A DNA stretch of 64,000 nucleotides from JALZVT01 sp964611345. Its GTDB lineage: Bacteria > Pseudomonadota > Gammaproteobacteria > Pseudomonadales > Azotimanducaceae. Below the pieces are notes generated by a model, which saw only the letters and a list, made by a program, of their open reading frames with translations, searched no databases and was not told the origin of the DNA. The stretch spans positions 1 through 64,000 of the forward strand of contig CAZSYU010000014.1 in NCBI GenBank assembly GCA_964611345.1. The letters are read 5' to 3'. This document shows, piece after piece, positions 1-9,176 of the stretch (positions are counted from its first letter, which is position 1; every line of letters starts with the position of its first letter). The translations under genes and the position numbers were made by a program.

Positions 1-1718
1 CCTTCACCCCGGGCGGCAGGCAGCGTTAGTCCCGTGGCCCGATAGGGTGTTGGCACCCGCAACAGCACATCTGCCACGCCCAGCTCGCCGCGGCCAATCG
101 CCAAATACAGCGCCTCCCGGTCTGGCAATGCCAGGGCATCCGCCACCGCATAAGCATCCAGCGTCATCGCCAATCGGTCTTCGCCCATGCGCCACATACG
201 TTCGCCTAATGCGACGCTGTACGCTCGGTTTTGACGCCGAAACCAGTTCAGTATTTTCGCCCGCGCCCGCGCCGTGCGCACAAAGCCCAACGCGGGCTCC
301 AGCCAGTCACGCTCGGGCTCAGAATGATTGGTGGTCACTATCTCTACCCGTTGCCCGGTCTTCAGCGGCGCAGACAACGGATAAGGTTCACCATCAACGA
401 TGGCTCCGCGGGTTTGGTGACCAATTTCAGTGTGTACCCGGTAGGCAAAATCGATGGCTGTTGCGTTGCGCGGCAGATCGAGCACATGCCCCTGTGGCGT
501 CGACACGTAAATACGCACGTCATCAAAGCCTCTGGCGAGGAGGGTTTCAAACTGCCCCTCACCCGCATCGTGCCACTCCAGTAGCTGGCGCAACCAAACG
601 ATCCGTTCGGTGGGCATTTCGCGGCTGGACAGCCCCGTCGAGTCCTTATACGTCCAATGCGCACAGACGCCGAACTCGGCCTCGTCGTGCATCACTTCAG
701 TTCTGATCTGCACTTCCAGGATCTGCCCTTCGGGTCCCACAACCGCGGTGTGTATTGACTGATAACCGTTGTCCTTGGGGTTTGCAATGTAGTCATCAAA
801 TTCTTCCGGCAGGTGATGCCATGTCGCATGAATAACCCCAAGCGCGCGGTAACAATCCGCAGGGGTACGGACGATGATGCGCAAGGCGCGGGCGTCATAG
901 ACTTCGCTAAGCTCTAGGTCTTTTTGCTGCATCTTGCGCCAAAGGCTGTAGATGTGTTTCGCCCGCCCGGTCACTTGCGCACCAAGCCCTGCGCGCGCGA
1001 GCAAATTTTGGGTTTGCTCCACTAAGGCGGCCACCCGGCCTTCGCGATCATCCCTGCGGCCATCAAGCTGGCGCGCGACGTCCTTATATATTGCCGGCTC
1101 CAAATAGCGGAATCCGAGATCTTCGATAGCCCACTTCAATCGCCACAGACCAAGGCGCGCAGCGAGTGGCGCAAACAGGGACAAACTTTCGCGACCCAGG
1201 CGTTCTTTGCGCGTCACACTGGCGTTTTTGGCAAAGCGCAATACCACCACCCGCTCGGCCAGCTTAATCAGGGCGACGCGGGCATCGTCAATTAACGATT
1301 CGAGGAGCAGCCTGACATTTTGCACCTGATCTACAGAATTGCTGAGCTGCATGGGATCATCACGTAACGACATGCGACTGGCATCACCCATGCGATCGAG
1401 TGCCGCAATAAGCTCCAACCGTTCTGCACTCAGCAGTCCGCTCGCGTTTTTCCGCGTGAGCGCTCCTGCACGCCAGGCTCGGTAGAGCAACCCCACCACC
1501 AGCGCATCAATATCAAGTCGCAGTTCAAGCAACAACTGCGCAAGATCAATACCTGCCTCAAGCAGATCGCTGTCTTCAAGACTCGCTAACAGTGTGAGCG
1601 CCAGCTCGAGCACAACCGGGTCAAGCTCTGGATACTCGGCACTAACCAGAGCGTGCCAGGCAGCGGCGTCTACTGCGCCTTCTGCGGTCCGCGGCAGTGC
1701 ATCACGCACCCTAACCAT
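1..1718 (-). CDS. relA: GTP pyrophosphokinase RelA (3' end cut by window edge)
   Basis: Ribosome-associated (p)ppGpp synthetase of the stringent response. Reading the minus strand from the ATG at 1718 gives 572 open codons up to the window edge, so the C-terminal regulatory domains are missing. The N-terminal hydrolase-like domain lacks the HD metal motif. The synthetase domain carries EFDD near residue 306, the EXDD signature of monofunctional RelA rather than the RXKD of SpoT-type enzymes, followed by NPKDNGYQSIHT. A TGS domain starts near residue 398 (DDVRIYVSTPQG). The start overlaps the rlmD stop by 8 bp, the usual rlmD-relA arrangement, which implies co-transcription. Identity is secure; only the full length is unknown. 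Confidence 0.95.
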   Translation of the reverse strand, partial: MVRVRDALPRTAEGAVDAAAWHALVSAEYPELDPVVLELALTLLASLEDSDLLEAGIDLAQLLLELRLDIDALVVGLLYRAWRAGALTRKNASGLLSAERLELIAALDRMGDASRMSLRDDPMQLSNSVDQVQNVRLLLESLIDDARVALIKLAERVVVLRFAKNASVTRKERLGRESLSLFAPLAARLGLWRLKWAIEDLGFRYLEPAIYKDVARQLDGRRDDREGRVAALVEQTQNLLARAGLGAQVTGRAKHIYSLWRKMQQKDLELSEVYDARALRIIVRTPADCYRALGVIHATWHHLPEEFDDYIANPKDNGYQSIHTAVVGPEGQILEVQIRTEVMHDEAEFGVCAHWTYKDSTGLSSREMPTERIVWLRQLLEWHDAGEGQFETLLARGFDDVRIYVSTPQGHVLDLPRNATAIDFAYRVHTEIGHQTRGAIVDGEPYPLSAPLKTGQRVEIVTTNHSEPERDWLEPALGFVRTARARAKILNWFRRQNRAYSVALGERMWRMGEDRLAMTLDAYAVADALALPDREALYLAIGRGELGVADVLLRVPTPYRATGLTLPAARGE

Positions 1719-3039
1719 GGCGGCGGAAGATCCCAAGAGTTTCGACATGCGCCGTGTGCGGAAACATATCGTAAATGCCGACTTCATCGAGCGCAAAGCC
1801 ATGCGCAAGCAACACCTTCGCATCACTGGCAAAGGTGCTTGGGTTGCACGACACGTAGGCCACCTCGCGAACGCCAGGAGCAAGCCAGCCAGCAAGAGCT
1901 GGGCCGGCACCACTCCGCGGTGGGTCGAGTACCAGAGCATCGAGGTTGGTCACATCGGCAATAGGTAAGAGCTGCTTTTTATCACCTGGCAGGTGGTACA
2001 GGTCAGCGACCGCAAAGAAAGTATTAGCCCCAAGCGCGTTGCGCTGGGCATTATCCGTGGCCCGTTCTATCGCGCTTGCAGCAGCTTCCCAGCCACGAAC
2101 CTGTGCTCCAGAGCGCGCCAGGGGCAGTGAGAAATTACCAATGCCACAAAACAGATCGCCAATACGCTTATCTGGAGTGGGCGCAAGCGCCGCACAAACA
2201 GCCCCCACCAGCGCGTTGTTGATGTGGGCATTAACCTGCACAAAATCGGTAACTGCAAACTCCAGATGCACATCAAACTCCGCAAGCGAGTAACCCAGCA
2301 GGGGCGCGTCACAGCTCAGTGACTGCACTGAGTCGTAGCCCTCGGCCTGGGTATAGATCCAGATACCATGTGTGCGCTCAAATTCGCCGAGCAAGCGAGC
2401 GTCGCTGGCTGTTAGTGGTTCCAGATGGCGTAGCACCAGAGCTTGCTCTGTATCACCCACGGCAGTTTCTATTTGGGGTACCGCCGCAGGTATAGAGAGT
2501 TGACTGATCAATTCGGCCAGCGGAACCAGTAGAGCATCAAATGGCGGTGCCAACGCCATACAACCGTCCATTTTGACGATGCGACCGCCAAAGGCTTCAC
2601 GAAACCCCACGAGCTGCATTTCGTGCAGGCGCCGAACCCCAAGCCGGGCCTTGCGTCGATAACCGAACTCCGGGCTTGCCACTGCGGGGCGTAATTTTGT
2701 GTAGGGCACCTGATTTGCGAGCAGTTCTGCCAACAACCCGGCTTGTTTATGTTCGAGCTGGGCTGCATAGCTAATATGTTGCAACGCACAGCCGCCACAA
2801 CGGGGGAAAAACTCACAAGGTACGGCAACCCGCTGGGGAGAGGCGTTGGCGGTAACTGCTTCGGCCACCGTCAGCGCCGCGCCCTTGCGCTTACCAACCG
2901 TCCTCGCGATGAGCTGCTCACCGGGGAGTCCGCCTTTTACCCGCGCCCGCTTCTCTCCAAACTGCGCAAGACCAACGCCTTGTGCGTCGAGCGTCTCAAT
3001 CGACAACTCCATTGTGGGTGGGAAACGCCTACGAGCCAT
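1711..3039 (-). CDS. rlmD: 23S rRNA (uracil-1939-C5)-methyltransferase RlmD
   Basis: SAM-dependent enzyme methylating U1939 of 23S rRNA. An N-terminal TRAM-like segment (MELSIETLDAQGVGLAQF) is followed by the Fe-S cysteine cluster CEFFPRCGGC, a Rossmann methyltransferase domain (DLFCGIGNFSLPLA), the motif LVLDPPRSGAG and the catalytic-cysteine motif YVSCNPSTFASD. The ATG at 3039 (MARRRFPP) gives 442 aa, close to the ~433 aa of E. coli RlmD. A longer reading from a TTG at 3057 is less likely. The gene overlaps acpS upstream by 11 bp and relA downstream by 8 bp. Confidence 0.94.
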   Translation of the reverse strand: MARRRFPPTMELSIETLDAQGVGLAQFGEKRARVKGGLPGEQLIARTVGKRKGAALTVAEAVTANASPQRVAVPCEFFPRCGGCALQHISYAAQLEHKQAGLLAELLANQVPYTKLRPAVASPEFGYRRKARLGVRRLHEMQLVGFREAFGGRIVKMDGCMALAPPFDALLVPLAELISQLSIPAAVPQIETAVGDTEQALVLRHLEPLTASDARLLGEFERTHGIWIYTQAEGYDSVQSLSCDAPLLGYSLAEFDVHLEFAVTDFVQVNAHINNALVGAVCAALAPTPDKRIGDLFCGIGNFSLPLARSGAQVRGWEAAASAIERATDNAQRNALGANTFFAVADLYHLPGDKKQLLPIADVTNLDALVLDPPRSGAGPALAGWLAPGVREVAYVSCNPSTFASDAKVLLAHGFALDEVGIYDMFPHTAHVETLGIFRRHG

Positions 3040-3427
3040 TAGTTGTACTTGCCCCAATCACAACACTGGCGACAACAACATCGCCTTCGTCGGCCAGAGA
3101 TAGGAACAACTCGCCGCCACCAATCTTTGCAAGCCGCACAGCCGCTGCTCCGTGCACAGACAACTTCGGCGCCCCAGAAACTGGTTTTCGACTTAAGCGT
3201 AACTGCGGCCAATACACGCCTGCCCCCATCCCCGTGCCCAGGGCTTTGGCGGCTGCTTCCTTGGCGGCAAAGTACTTCGCCAGATCATTAACCCGCGAGC
3301 CGCGCTGCACGTAATCCCGAAATTCAGGAGCACTGAGAATTTTTCGAGCGAAGCGCTCAGGATGACGATCGAGCACCTTTTCAATTCGAGCCACGCTGAC
3401 CAGGTCTATGCCGTGTCCTGCAATCAT
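3029..3427 (-). CDS. acpS: Holo-[acyl-carrier-protein] synthase
   Basis: Transfers 4'-phosphopantetheine from CoA to the serine of apo-ACP, activating fatty-acid synthesis. The 132-aa product has the AcpS N-terminal motif GIDLVSVARIE with its metal-binding Asp and the second signature FAAKEAAAKALGTG. Its ATG overlaps the recO stop by 4 bp (ATGA), indicating translational coupling. In many gammaproteobacteria pdxJ lies between recO and acpS; here there is no room for it. Confidence 0.94.
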   Translation of the reverse strand: MIAGHGIDLVSVARIEKVLDRHPERFARKILSAPEFRDYVQRGSRVNDLAKYFAAKEAAAKALGTGMGAGVYWPQLRLSRKPVSGAPKLSVHGAAAVRLAKIGGGELFLSLADEGDVVVASVVIGASTTNGS

Positions 3428-4149
3428 GACCGCAACGCTCCCGTCGAATTCGCCGGATGTAACAGCTCTCGACTGGCCAGTGGACGGTCACCCAAATGCG
3501 GACGCAGGGCCGCCTGGAATATCCGGCGCGCGGCTTCTCGCACCGCACGATCACGAAAATCGCCGGTGTAAATTGCAGTAAGCGTCGCCCCGGACCATAT
3601 CCGATCATGCTCGCGACCGAGCGGTTCGTCTCGCACGAGCACCAGACCCCTCTCCGGGCGCAGCTCATAGAAACGCTTGGGATCCAGCGGCTCACCCGTT
3701 TCGCCATCGCTTGTGAGGTCTGGCAGGTAGCCGCATTCTTGCAGCAATGCCGCCTCAAACTTCCGCAGGGCAATGCTCATCGAGGCGTTGCCGCCAAGGG
3801 AGACGAGCGTCTGAGCATAGGTTTCAAAGAGATAGGCATGCACATCAAGCGGTTGGGTCATGCGCATGAGCAATTCATTAACGTAAAAACCACAGGCAAG
3901 GCGATCGCCCGTGAGTCCGATATCAGCCGCCAACTCGCAGTCGGTTAGCGTATACAAGGGACCGCGCCCAACCCAGGACACCAGGCAAGCGACAAACTGT
4001 CGCGGCGGCGGACTGTTCTTGCGCCTTCGAACGCCGTTGGCGACCAGTGATACACGACCGTGCGGCAGCGTAAACAAATCAACCAGCAGGCTCGTTTCTC
4101 TATAGGGACGCGTATGCAATACGTACGCCTGAACCTGGTTAACCTTCAT
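3424..4149 (-). CDS. recO: DNA repair protein RecO
   Basis: Recombination mediator of the RecFOR pathway that helps load RecA on SSB-coated single-stranded DNA. The 241-aa product starts with the OB-fold segment typical of RecO (VQAYVLHTRPYRETSLLVDL) followed by the all-helical C-terminal domain with FEAALLQECGYLPDL. Length is normal. It lies 42 bp after era and overlaps acpS by 4 bp, as in the era-recO arrangement of related bacteria. Confidence 0.92.
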   Translation of the reverse strand: MKVNQVQAYVLHTRPYRETSLLVDLFTLPHGRVSLVANGVRRRKNSPPPRQFVACLVSWVGRGPLYTLTDCELAADIGLTGDRLACGFYVNELLMRMTQPLDVHAYLFETYAQTLVSLGGNASMSIALRKFEAALLQECGYLPDLTSDGETGEPLDPKRFYELRPERGLVLVRDEPLGREHDRIWSGATLTAIYTGDFRDRAVREAARRIFQAALRPHLGDRPLASRELLHPANSTGALRS

Positions 4150-4191
4150 TTACGGCGACTCTCGCAGCGACTCTCTTTTTGCTTGGACCGT

Positions 4192-5124
4192 CTATTCATA
4201 GCCCAGGTGCGAGAGACCGCGTTCATCATCAGTCCAGTTAGCCCGCACTTTCACCCATAACCGCAGCATCACCTTGCGCTGCAATAACGTCTCAATATCT
4301 TCTCGAGCGTCCGAACCTATACCTTTCATTCGCTCCCCGCCCTTACCGATCATGATTTGCTTTTGGCCCGCTCGCTCAACATAAACAATGGCATGAATAT
4401 CGAGCACCTTGTCGCCCTCAACATAGCGCTCGATGGCCACCGTAGAACGATGCGGCAACTCATCACCAAGTCGACGCATGAGCTTTTCGCGCACGATTTC
4501 AGCAACCAGGAACCGTTCGCTGCGATCGGTTACCTGATCCTCGGCGAACATATGCATGCCCAGCGGCAGATGGCTGAAAATAAGTGTTCGTAGTTCTTCC
4601 AGGCCGGTTTTCTTCAGCGCAGCGCAGGGAATGATGTCGCTGAAGGTATACCGCTGCGCGGTTTGCGCCATCACTGGCAAGACCATTTCTCGCTTGTCGA
4701 GCAAATCCGTTTTGTTGATAACCGCGACAACCGGGCAGTTCGCCTGCTGCAGGTGCTCTAGCACCAGTTCGTCTTCTGCCGTCCAGCGATTGGCTTCGAA
4801 TAAAAACAGCGCCAGATCAACATCGCTGAGCACGGACGTGGCCGTCCGCACCATGTAGCGGTTTATGGCCCGACCGCCAGCGGTTGCGTGGATACCCGGA
4901 GTATCAACATAGATGGCCTGATGCAAACCCTCAGTGTCAACACCGAGGAGGTTGTGTCGGGTGGTCTGCGGTTTGCGGGAAGTAATCGCAATTTTCTGGC
5001 CCAGCAAGTGATTCATGAGTGTGGATTTACCCACATTAGGTCGCCCAAGAATCGCTACATAGCCGCAGCGTGTACCTTCTTGACTGGCCGGTACTTTGTT
5101 TGCCGACACGTCTTCGTGGCTCAT
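4192..5124 (-). CDS. era: GTPase Era
   Basis: Essential GTPase that binds the 3' end of 16S rRNA and assists 30S maturation. Motifs seen: P-loop GRPNVGKST, DTPGIHA, NKTD, and a C-terminal KH domain with IMIGKGGERMKGIG. The open frame extends to 5259, but that part lies inside rnc. The ATG at 5124 (MSHEDVSANK) overlaps the rnc stop in an ATGA junction and gives 310 aa, close to E. coli Era (301 aa), so I chose it. Coupled with rnc. Confidence 0.95.
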   Translation of the reverse strand: MSHEDVSANKVPASQEGTRCGYVAILGRPNVGKSTLMNHLLGQKIAITSRKPQTTRHNLLGVDTEGLHQAIYVDTPGIHATAGGRAINRYMVRTATSVLSDVDLALFLFEANRWTAEDELVLEHLQQANCPVVAVINKTDLLDKREMVLPVMAQTAQRYTFSDIIPCAALKKTGLEELRTLIFSHLPLGMHMFAEDQVTDRSERFLVAEIVREKLMRRLGDELPHRSTVAIERYVEGDKVLDIHAIVYVERAGQKQIMIGKGGERMKGIGSDAREDIETLLQRKVMLRLWVKVRANWTDDERGLSHLGYE

Positions 5125-5849
5125 GAATCCTGCCCGAGCAATTCGAGCATATTGTCTGCCGCCTGCTGCTCCGCTGCGCGCCTTGATGACGCCACACCGG
5201 TCGCGCTCTTGGTTTCGCCCCCAGCAGCGCCATTGCCAGCAGCAGAACTTACCTGACACAGCACCTCAAACGAACGCGCATGATCGGCGCCGGAGATATT
5301 CGCCACGCTGTACTGAGGCAGGGGTGCACCCCGGGCCTGCAGCAGCTCTTGCAAGCGCGTCTTGGCGTCTTTGCTAACGACTACGCTGTCGAGCCGATCA
5401 CTAAACAATCTCTGCACCAACGCTTCAGCTGCCGGAAAACCAGCGTCAAGAAATACCGCCCCGACAACAGCTTCAAAGGCATCTGCGAGAATGGAATTTC
5501 GATTATGGCCACCGCTACGCAGCTCTCCGGGGCCTAGCTCGATGGCCCGACCCAGGTCGAGTTCTCGCGCAATAGCCGCCAGGGAGTCTCGTCTGACCAA
5601 TGCTGCACGCATCAACGACAAACCATCTTCATGCTTCTCGGGGTAACGAAGGTACAGTTCATCCGCAACCACCAGGCCCAATACAGCGTCGCCCAAAAAC
5701 TCCAGGCGCTCATTGTTACGCGAACCGGCACTCTTGTGGCGCAATGCCTGGGTTAACAAGCCAACGTCCTGAAATTCGACATTCAGCAGGCGACACAGGC
5801 GCTCGGTTTCAGCGTTGCCACCGTGGGGCTGTTCACCACCCACAACCAC
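5121..5849 (-). CDS. rnc: Ribonuclease III
   Basis: Endonuclease cutting double-stranded RNA in rRNA processing and mRNA decay. The 242-aa product has the RNase III signature NNERLEFLGDAVLG with the catalytic acidic residues, a second acidic helix (ILADAFEAVVGAVFLD) and a C-terminal dsRNA-binding domain (TRLQELLQARGAPLPQY ... RAAEQQAADNMLELL). It sits between the DUF4845 gene and era in the standard lepB-DUF4845-rnc-era order. Confidence 0.95.
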   Translation of the reverse strand: MVVGGEQPHGGNAETERLCRLLNVEFQDVGLLTQALRHKSAGSRNNERLEFLGDAVLGLVVADELYLRYPEKHEDGLSLMRAALVRRDSLAAIARELDLGRAIELGPGELRSGGHNRNSILADAFEAVVGAVFLDAGFPAAEALVQRLFSDRLDSVVVSKDAKTRLQELLQARGAPLPQYSVANISGADHARSFEVLCQVSSAAGNGAAGGETKSATGVASSRRAAEQQAADNMLELLGQDS

Positions 5850-5852
5850 TAA

Positions 5853-6287
5853 CTAATACTGATAATCTTTCTTAAAGACGAGCACTACATCGAGATTGCT
5901 GAACAGGTTTTCGCGAATCTCATAGTCCACATTCACCTTGGTCACCGACTGCGCACGATCGATCTGCAGCACATCTGCGCTCTTCAAGGTGCGAATGTTG
6001 TTTACCTTCAGGCCCTTATCGATCGTCTCATGCATCTTTTTCTTTGATGAACCTCGCCACACTTCGGGGCTCACGCCCTCAACGATACGGACAATCGTGT
6101 TGTAATCGAGGTAGTGCGGCACAAGCTTCAAACCGACACTTACCGCAAAACCGGCGACGGCCAACACCATCAGCCAACCGAAAAAGCTCAGGCCCGCTTG
6201 CCGCCGCAACCTTTGCAGGGAATTGCGTCGCTCTAGAGTGGGATTGGATACCTGGTTTAGATAAGAATTTTGCGAAGAATATTGCAT
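5853..6287 (-). CDS. DUF4845 domain membrane protein
   Basis: Small inner-membrane protein (144 aa) of the DUF4845 family, which commonly lies between lepB and rnc in gammaproteobacteria. One transmembrane segment (GLSFFGWLMVLAVAGFAVSV) follows a basic cytoplasmic N terminus. The soluble domain contains LKLVPHYLDYNTI, a segment typical of the family. It ends 3 bp before rnc. No biochemical role is established, so family and synteny are the only basis for the call. Confidence 0.85.
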   Translation of the reverse strand: MQYSSQNSYLNQVSNPTLERRNSLQRLRRQAGLSFFGWLMVLAVAGFAVSVGLKLVPHYLDYNTIVRIVEGVSPEVWRGSSKKKMHETIDKGLKVNNIRTLKSADVLQIDRAQSVTKVNVDYEIRENLFSNLDVVLVFKKDYQY

Positions 6288-6333
6288 GGCAGCTCCGTTT
6301 CTTGACTTGAACTCTATTGGCTGAGGTTAACGC

Positions 6334-7188
6334 TCAGCGAATTTTTTGGTTGCGTTCAAAACTGGGCACCGACCAACCGGGCATGTGCATCCAGATAGCA
6401 AAGGCGCGGCCCACGATATTGGCTTCAGGCACAAACGCAAGTCCTGGGTCAGGGGCATTATTTGCGTCCCCCCGCGCCCAGGCGCGACTGTCTCTGGAAT
6501 TACCCCGATTATCACCCATCATAAAATAGTGACCGTCTGGCACTTGCCATTCCTGGGCTTGCTCTGGCCGTTCATACCGCCAGATCGGATGCGCCACGCC
6601 ACCAATCTGCTCAGTGTACTCCCGAATAGTTTCGCGTCGCCCTGACGCCGCATTATAGCCCTCGATGGCCCGCGAAAACTCGTAAGAAAGTCTTTCATTA
6701 TTGATATATAACACTTTGTTTTTATAAGCTATTTTATCACCAGGCAGACCAATAACTCGCTTAATAAAGTACTCATCTCGATGTTTGGGGACAAACACCA
6801 TTACATCCCCCCGCGCCGGCTCGCCCATGTCGATGATTTTGGTACCCACCACCGGCAGACGCACCCCGTAAATGTATTTGTTGACGAGGATGAAATCGCC
6901 CACCTCAAGCGTCGGTCGCATTGAACCCGAGGGTATTTGATACGGCTCGACCAGAAAGCTGCGCAAAAACAACACCACAAACAACACCGGGAAGAACGAC
7001 CCGGCGTACTCCACCAACAGCGGCGGTGCGAGCTCAGGATTGGCCGCCAAATCAAGCGGTAACCCTGCATTGCGCTTTTGCCAGGCAGATTGCACCTCAA
7101 GTCGGCTTGGCCGCCACACTATCCGGTCGAACAGCCAGATAGCGCCGCTTACAAACACGGCGCAGGTTAAAATCAGCGGGAAGTTCAC
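6334..7188 (-). CDS. lepB: Signal peptidase I
   Basis: Inner-membrane protease that removes signal peptides from exported proteins. The 284-aa product has two N-terminal membrane segments (about residues 3-22 and 65-80). The catalytic Ser is at 89 (IPSGSMRPTL) and the catalytic Lys at 143 (YFIKRVIGLPGD). The C-terminal box YFMMGDNRGNSRDSR is present. It follows lepA with no gap (7188/7189), the classical lepA-lepB operon. Confidence 0.96.
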   Translation of the reverse strand: MNFPLILTCAVFVSGAIWLFDRIVWRPSRLEVQSAWQKRNAGLPLDLAANPELAPPLLVEYAGSFFPVLFVVLFLRSFLVEPYQIPSGSMRPTLEVGDFILVNKYIYGVRLPVVGTKIIDMGEPARGDVMVFVPKHRDEYFIKRVIGLPGDKIAYKNKVLYINNERLSYEFSRAIEGYNAASGRRETIREYTEQIGGVAHPIWRYERPEQAQEWQVPDGHYFMMGDNRGNSRDSRAWARGDANNAPDPGLAFVPEANIVGRAFAIWMHMPGWSVPSFERNQKIR

Positions 7189-8982
7189 CTAGCGCTCAAC
7201 CTTCAGTGCCGCGAGAAAGGCGTCCTGTGGTATCTCCACACTGCCCACCTGCTTCATGCGCTTCTTGCCGGCCTTCTGCTTTTCGAGCAGCTTTTTCTTG
7301 CGCGTGATATCGCCGCCGTAACACTTGGCAGTAACGTTCTTGCGCAGGGCCTTAACAGTTTGCCGAGCGATGATGTGGCCACCGATAGCCGCCTGAATTG
7401 CCACATCAAACATTTGCCGCGGAATCAGCTCCTTCATCTTCTCTGCCAGCGCACGGCCACGACTCTGCGCATCATCCTTGTGCACGATCATCGCCAGCGC
7501 ATCGACTTTTTCGCTGTTAATCAGAATGTCGAGGCGCACCAAGGGGGCGGGAGAGAATTCCTTAAAGGCGTAGTCGAGCGATGCGTACCCGCGGCTCACT
7601 GACTTCAGGCGATCGAAGAAATCCAGCACAACTTCTGCCATGGGCATGGCATAGGTCATTGCGACCTGCCCCGAGGAAAACTGCATGTTGTTCTGCACGC
7701 CGCGCCGTTCCACACACAGTGTGATGACGTTACCCACATAGTCCTGGGGCACAAGAATATTAACTTCCGCCATGGGCTCGCGCATTTCTTGCACGTTGTC
7801 AGGGAGGCGCGAGGGGTTATCTACCAGCAGAGCCTTGCCTTTGTTGTCGATGACCTCGTAGACAACCGTTGGCGCACTGGTGATCAAATCGAGATCGTAT
7901 TCACGCTCGAGCCGCTCTTGAATGATTTCCATGTGCAGCATGCCAAGAAAGCCACAGCGAAACCCAAAACCTAATGCATCGGAGCTTTCTGGCTCGTAGT
8001 AGAGCGAGGCGTCATTGAGAGTGAGTTTGCCGAGCGCCTCCCGGAAGTTCTCAAAGTCCTCGCCATTAACCGGAAACAAGCCGGCGTACACCTGGGGCTT
8101 AACCTGGGCAAACCCAGGTAATTGTTCGACTTCCTGATCGCGCACACTGACAATCGTATCGCCAACAGGCGCGCCACGAATGTCTTTGATACCGGCGACC
8201 ACATAGCCGACTTCACCCGCTTCGAGAATTTTGTCCGGGGCCCGCTTGGGCGTAAAACGGCCCAGATCGTCGACCACCTGAGCTTTACCCACCGACTTGA
8301 TAATGATCTTGTCGCCTTTGTTGATGGTGCCCTGCACTACCCGAATCAATGACACGATGCCGAGGTAGTTATCAAACCAGGAGTCGATAATGAGTGCTTG
8401 CAAAGGCGCATCGCGATCACCCACAGGCGCCGGAATCTCAGCAACGAGTTGCTCAAGCAGCTCATCGACGCCCAGACCAGTTTTAGCACTGATATGCAGC
8501 GCACCATCCGCCGGCACACCAATGATCTCTTCAATCTCTGCCGCTACCCGATCAGGGTCCGCCTGCGGCAAATCCATCTTGTTGAGAACAGGCAACACCT
8601 CAAGGCCTTGCTCGATGGCCGTGTAACAGTTAGCAACCGATTGCGCCTCCACACCTTGCGCCGCATCTACAACCAACAAGGCGCCTTCGCACGCCGCGAG
8701 CGAGCGCGACACTTCGTAGCTGAAATCAACATGCCCTGGGGTATCGATAAAGTTGAGTTGGTAGGTTTCACCATCTTCGGCCTGGTAGTGCAGCGTAACG
8801 CTCTGCGCCTTGATGGTAATGCCCCGCTCACGCTCCAGATCCATCGAATCGAGTACCTGAGCTTCCATCTCTCGATCCGACAGTCCGCCGCAACGCTGGA
8901 TCAATCGATCGGCCAGGGTCGACTTGCCATGATCGATATGCGCGATGATGGAGAAATTTCGAATATGATCGATTTCGGACAC
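7189..8982 (-). CDS. lepA: Elongation factor 4 (LepA)
   Basis: Ribosome-associated translational GTPase implicated in back-translocation and initiation-phase assembly. Motifs: HIDHGKSTLADRL, RERGITIKAQ, DTPGHVDF, NKMD, and the C-terminal basic tail with AKCYGGDITRKKKLLEKQK. The frame is open to a TTG at 8997. The GTG at 8982 (giving MSEIDHIRNFSII) has a GAGG Shine-Dalgarno 6 nt upstream and matches family N termini, so I use it: 597 aa, as expected. Confidence 0.95.
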   Translation of the reverse strand: MSEIDHIRNFSIIAHIDHGKSTLADRLIQRCGGLSDREMEAQVLDSMDLERERGITIKAQSVTLHYQAEDGETYQLNFIDTPGHVDFSYEVSRSLAACEGALLVVDAAQGVEAQSVANCYTAIEQGLEVLPVLNKMDLPQADPDRVAAEIEEIIGVPADGALHISAKTGLGVDELLEQLVAEIPAPVGDRDAPLQALIIDSWFDNYLGIVSLIRVVQGTINKGDKIIIKSVGKAQVVDDLGRFTPKRAPDKILEAGEVGYVVAGIKDIRGAPVGDTIVSVRDQEVEQLPGFAQVKPQVYAGLFPVNGEDFENFREALGKLTLNDASLYYEPESSDALGFGFRCGFLGMLHMEIIQERLEREYDLDLITSAPTVVYEVIDNKGKALLVDNPSRLPDNVQEMREPMAEVNILVPQDYVGNVITLCVERRGVQNNMQFSSGQVAMTYAMPMAEVVLDFFDRLKSVSRGYASLDYAFKEFSPAPLVRLDILINSEKVDALAMIVHKDDAQSRGRALAEKMKELIPRQMFDVAIQAAIGGHIIARQTVKALRKNVTAKCYGGDITRKKKLLEKQKAGKKRMKQVGSVEIPQDAFLAALKVER

Positions 8983-9176
8983 TACAGGCCTCAGCAAGCG
9001 GCCAGAACAGGGAGTTGTCCAGGAGCCGTAAAAAAGCCGCCGGAGTGTAGCGAAATACGGCCGTCAGCGCACCCAAGTGCCTGAACCCTTTGACTTTACA
9101 GGGCCTCGAATAATAACTGCGAAGCTCAATCCCAGCTGCAGTCCCCGCTGCAGAAGACGCAGTGCGGTTGCTCGCC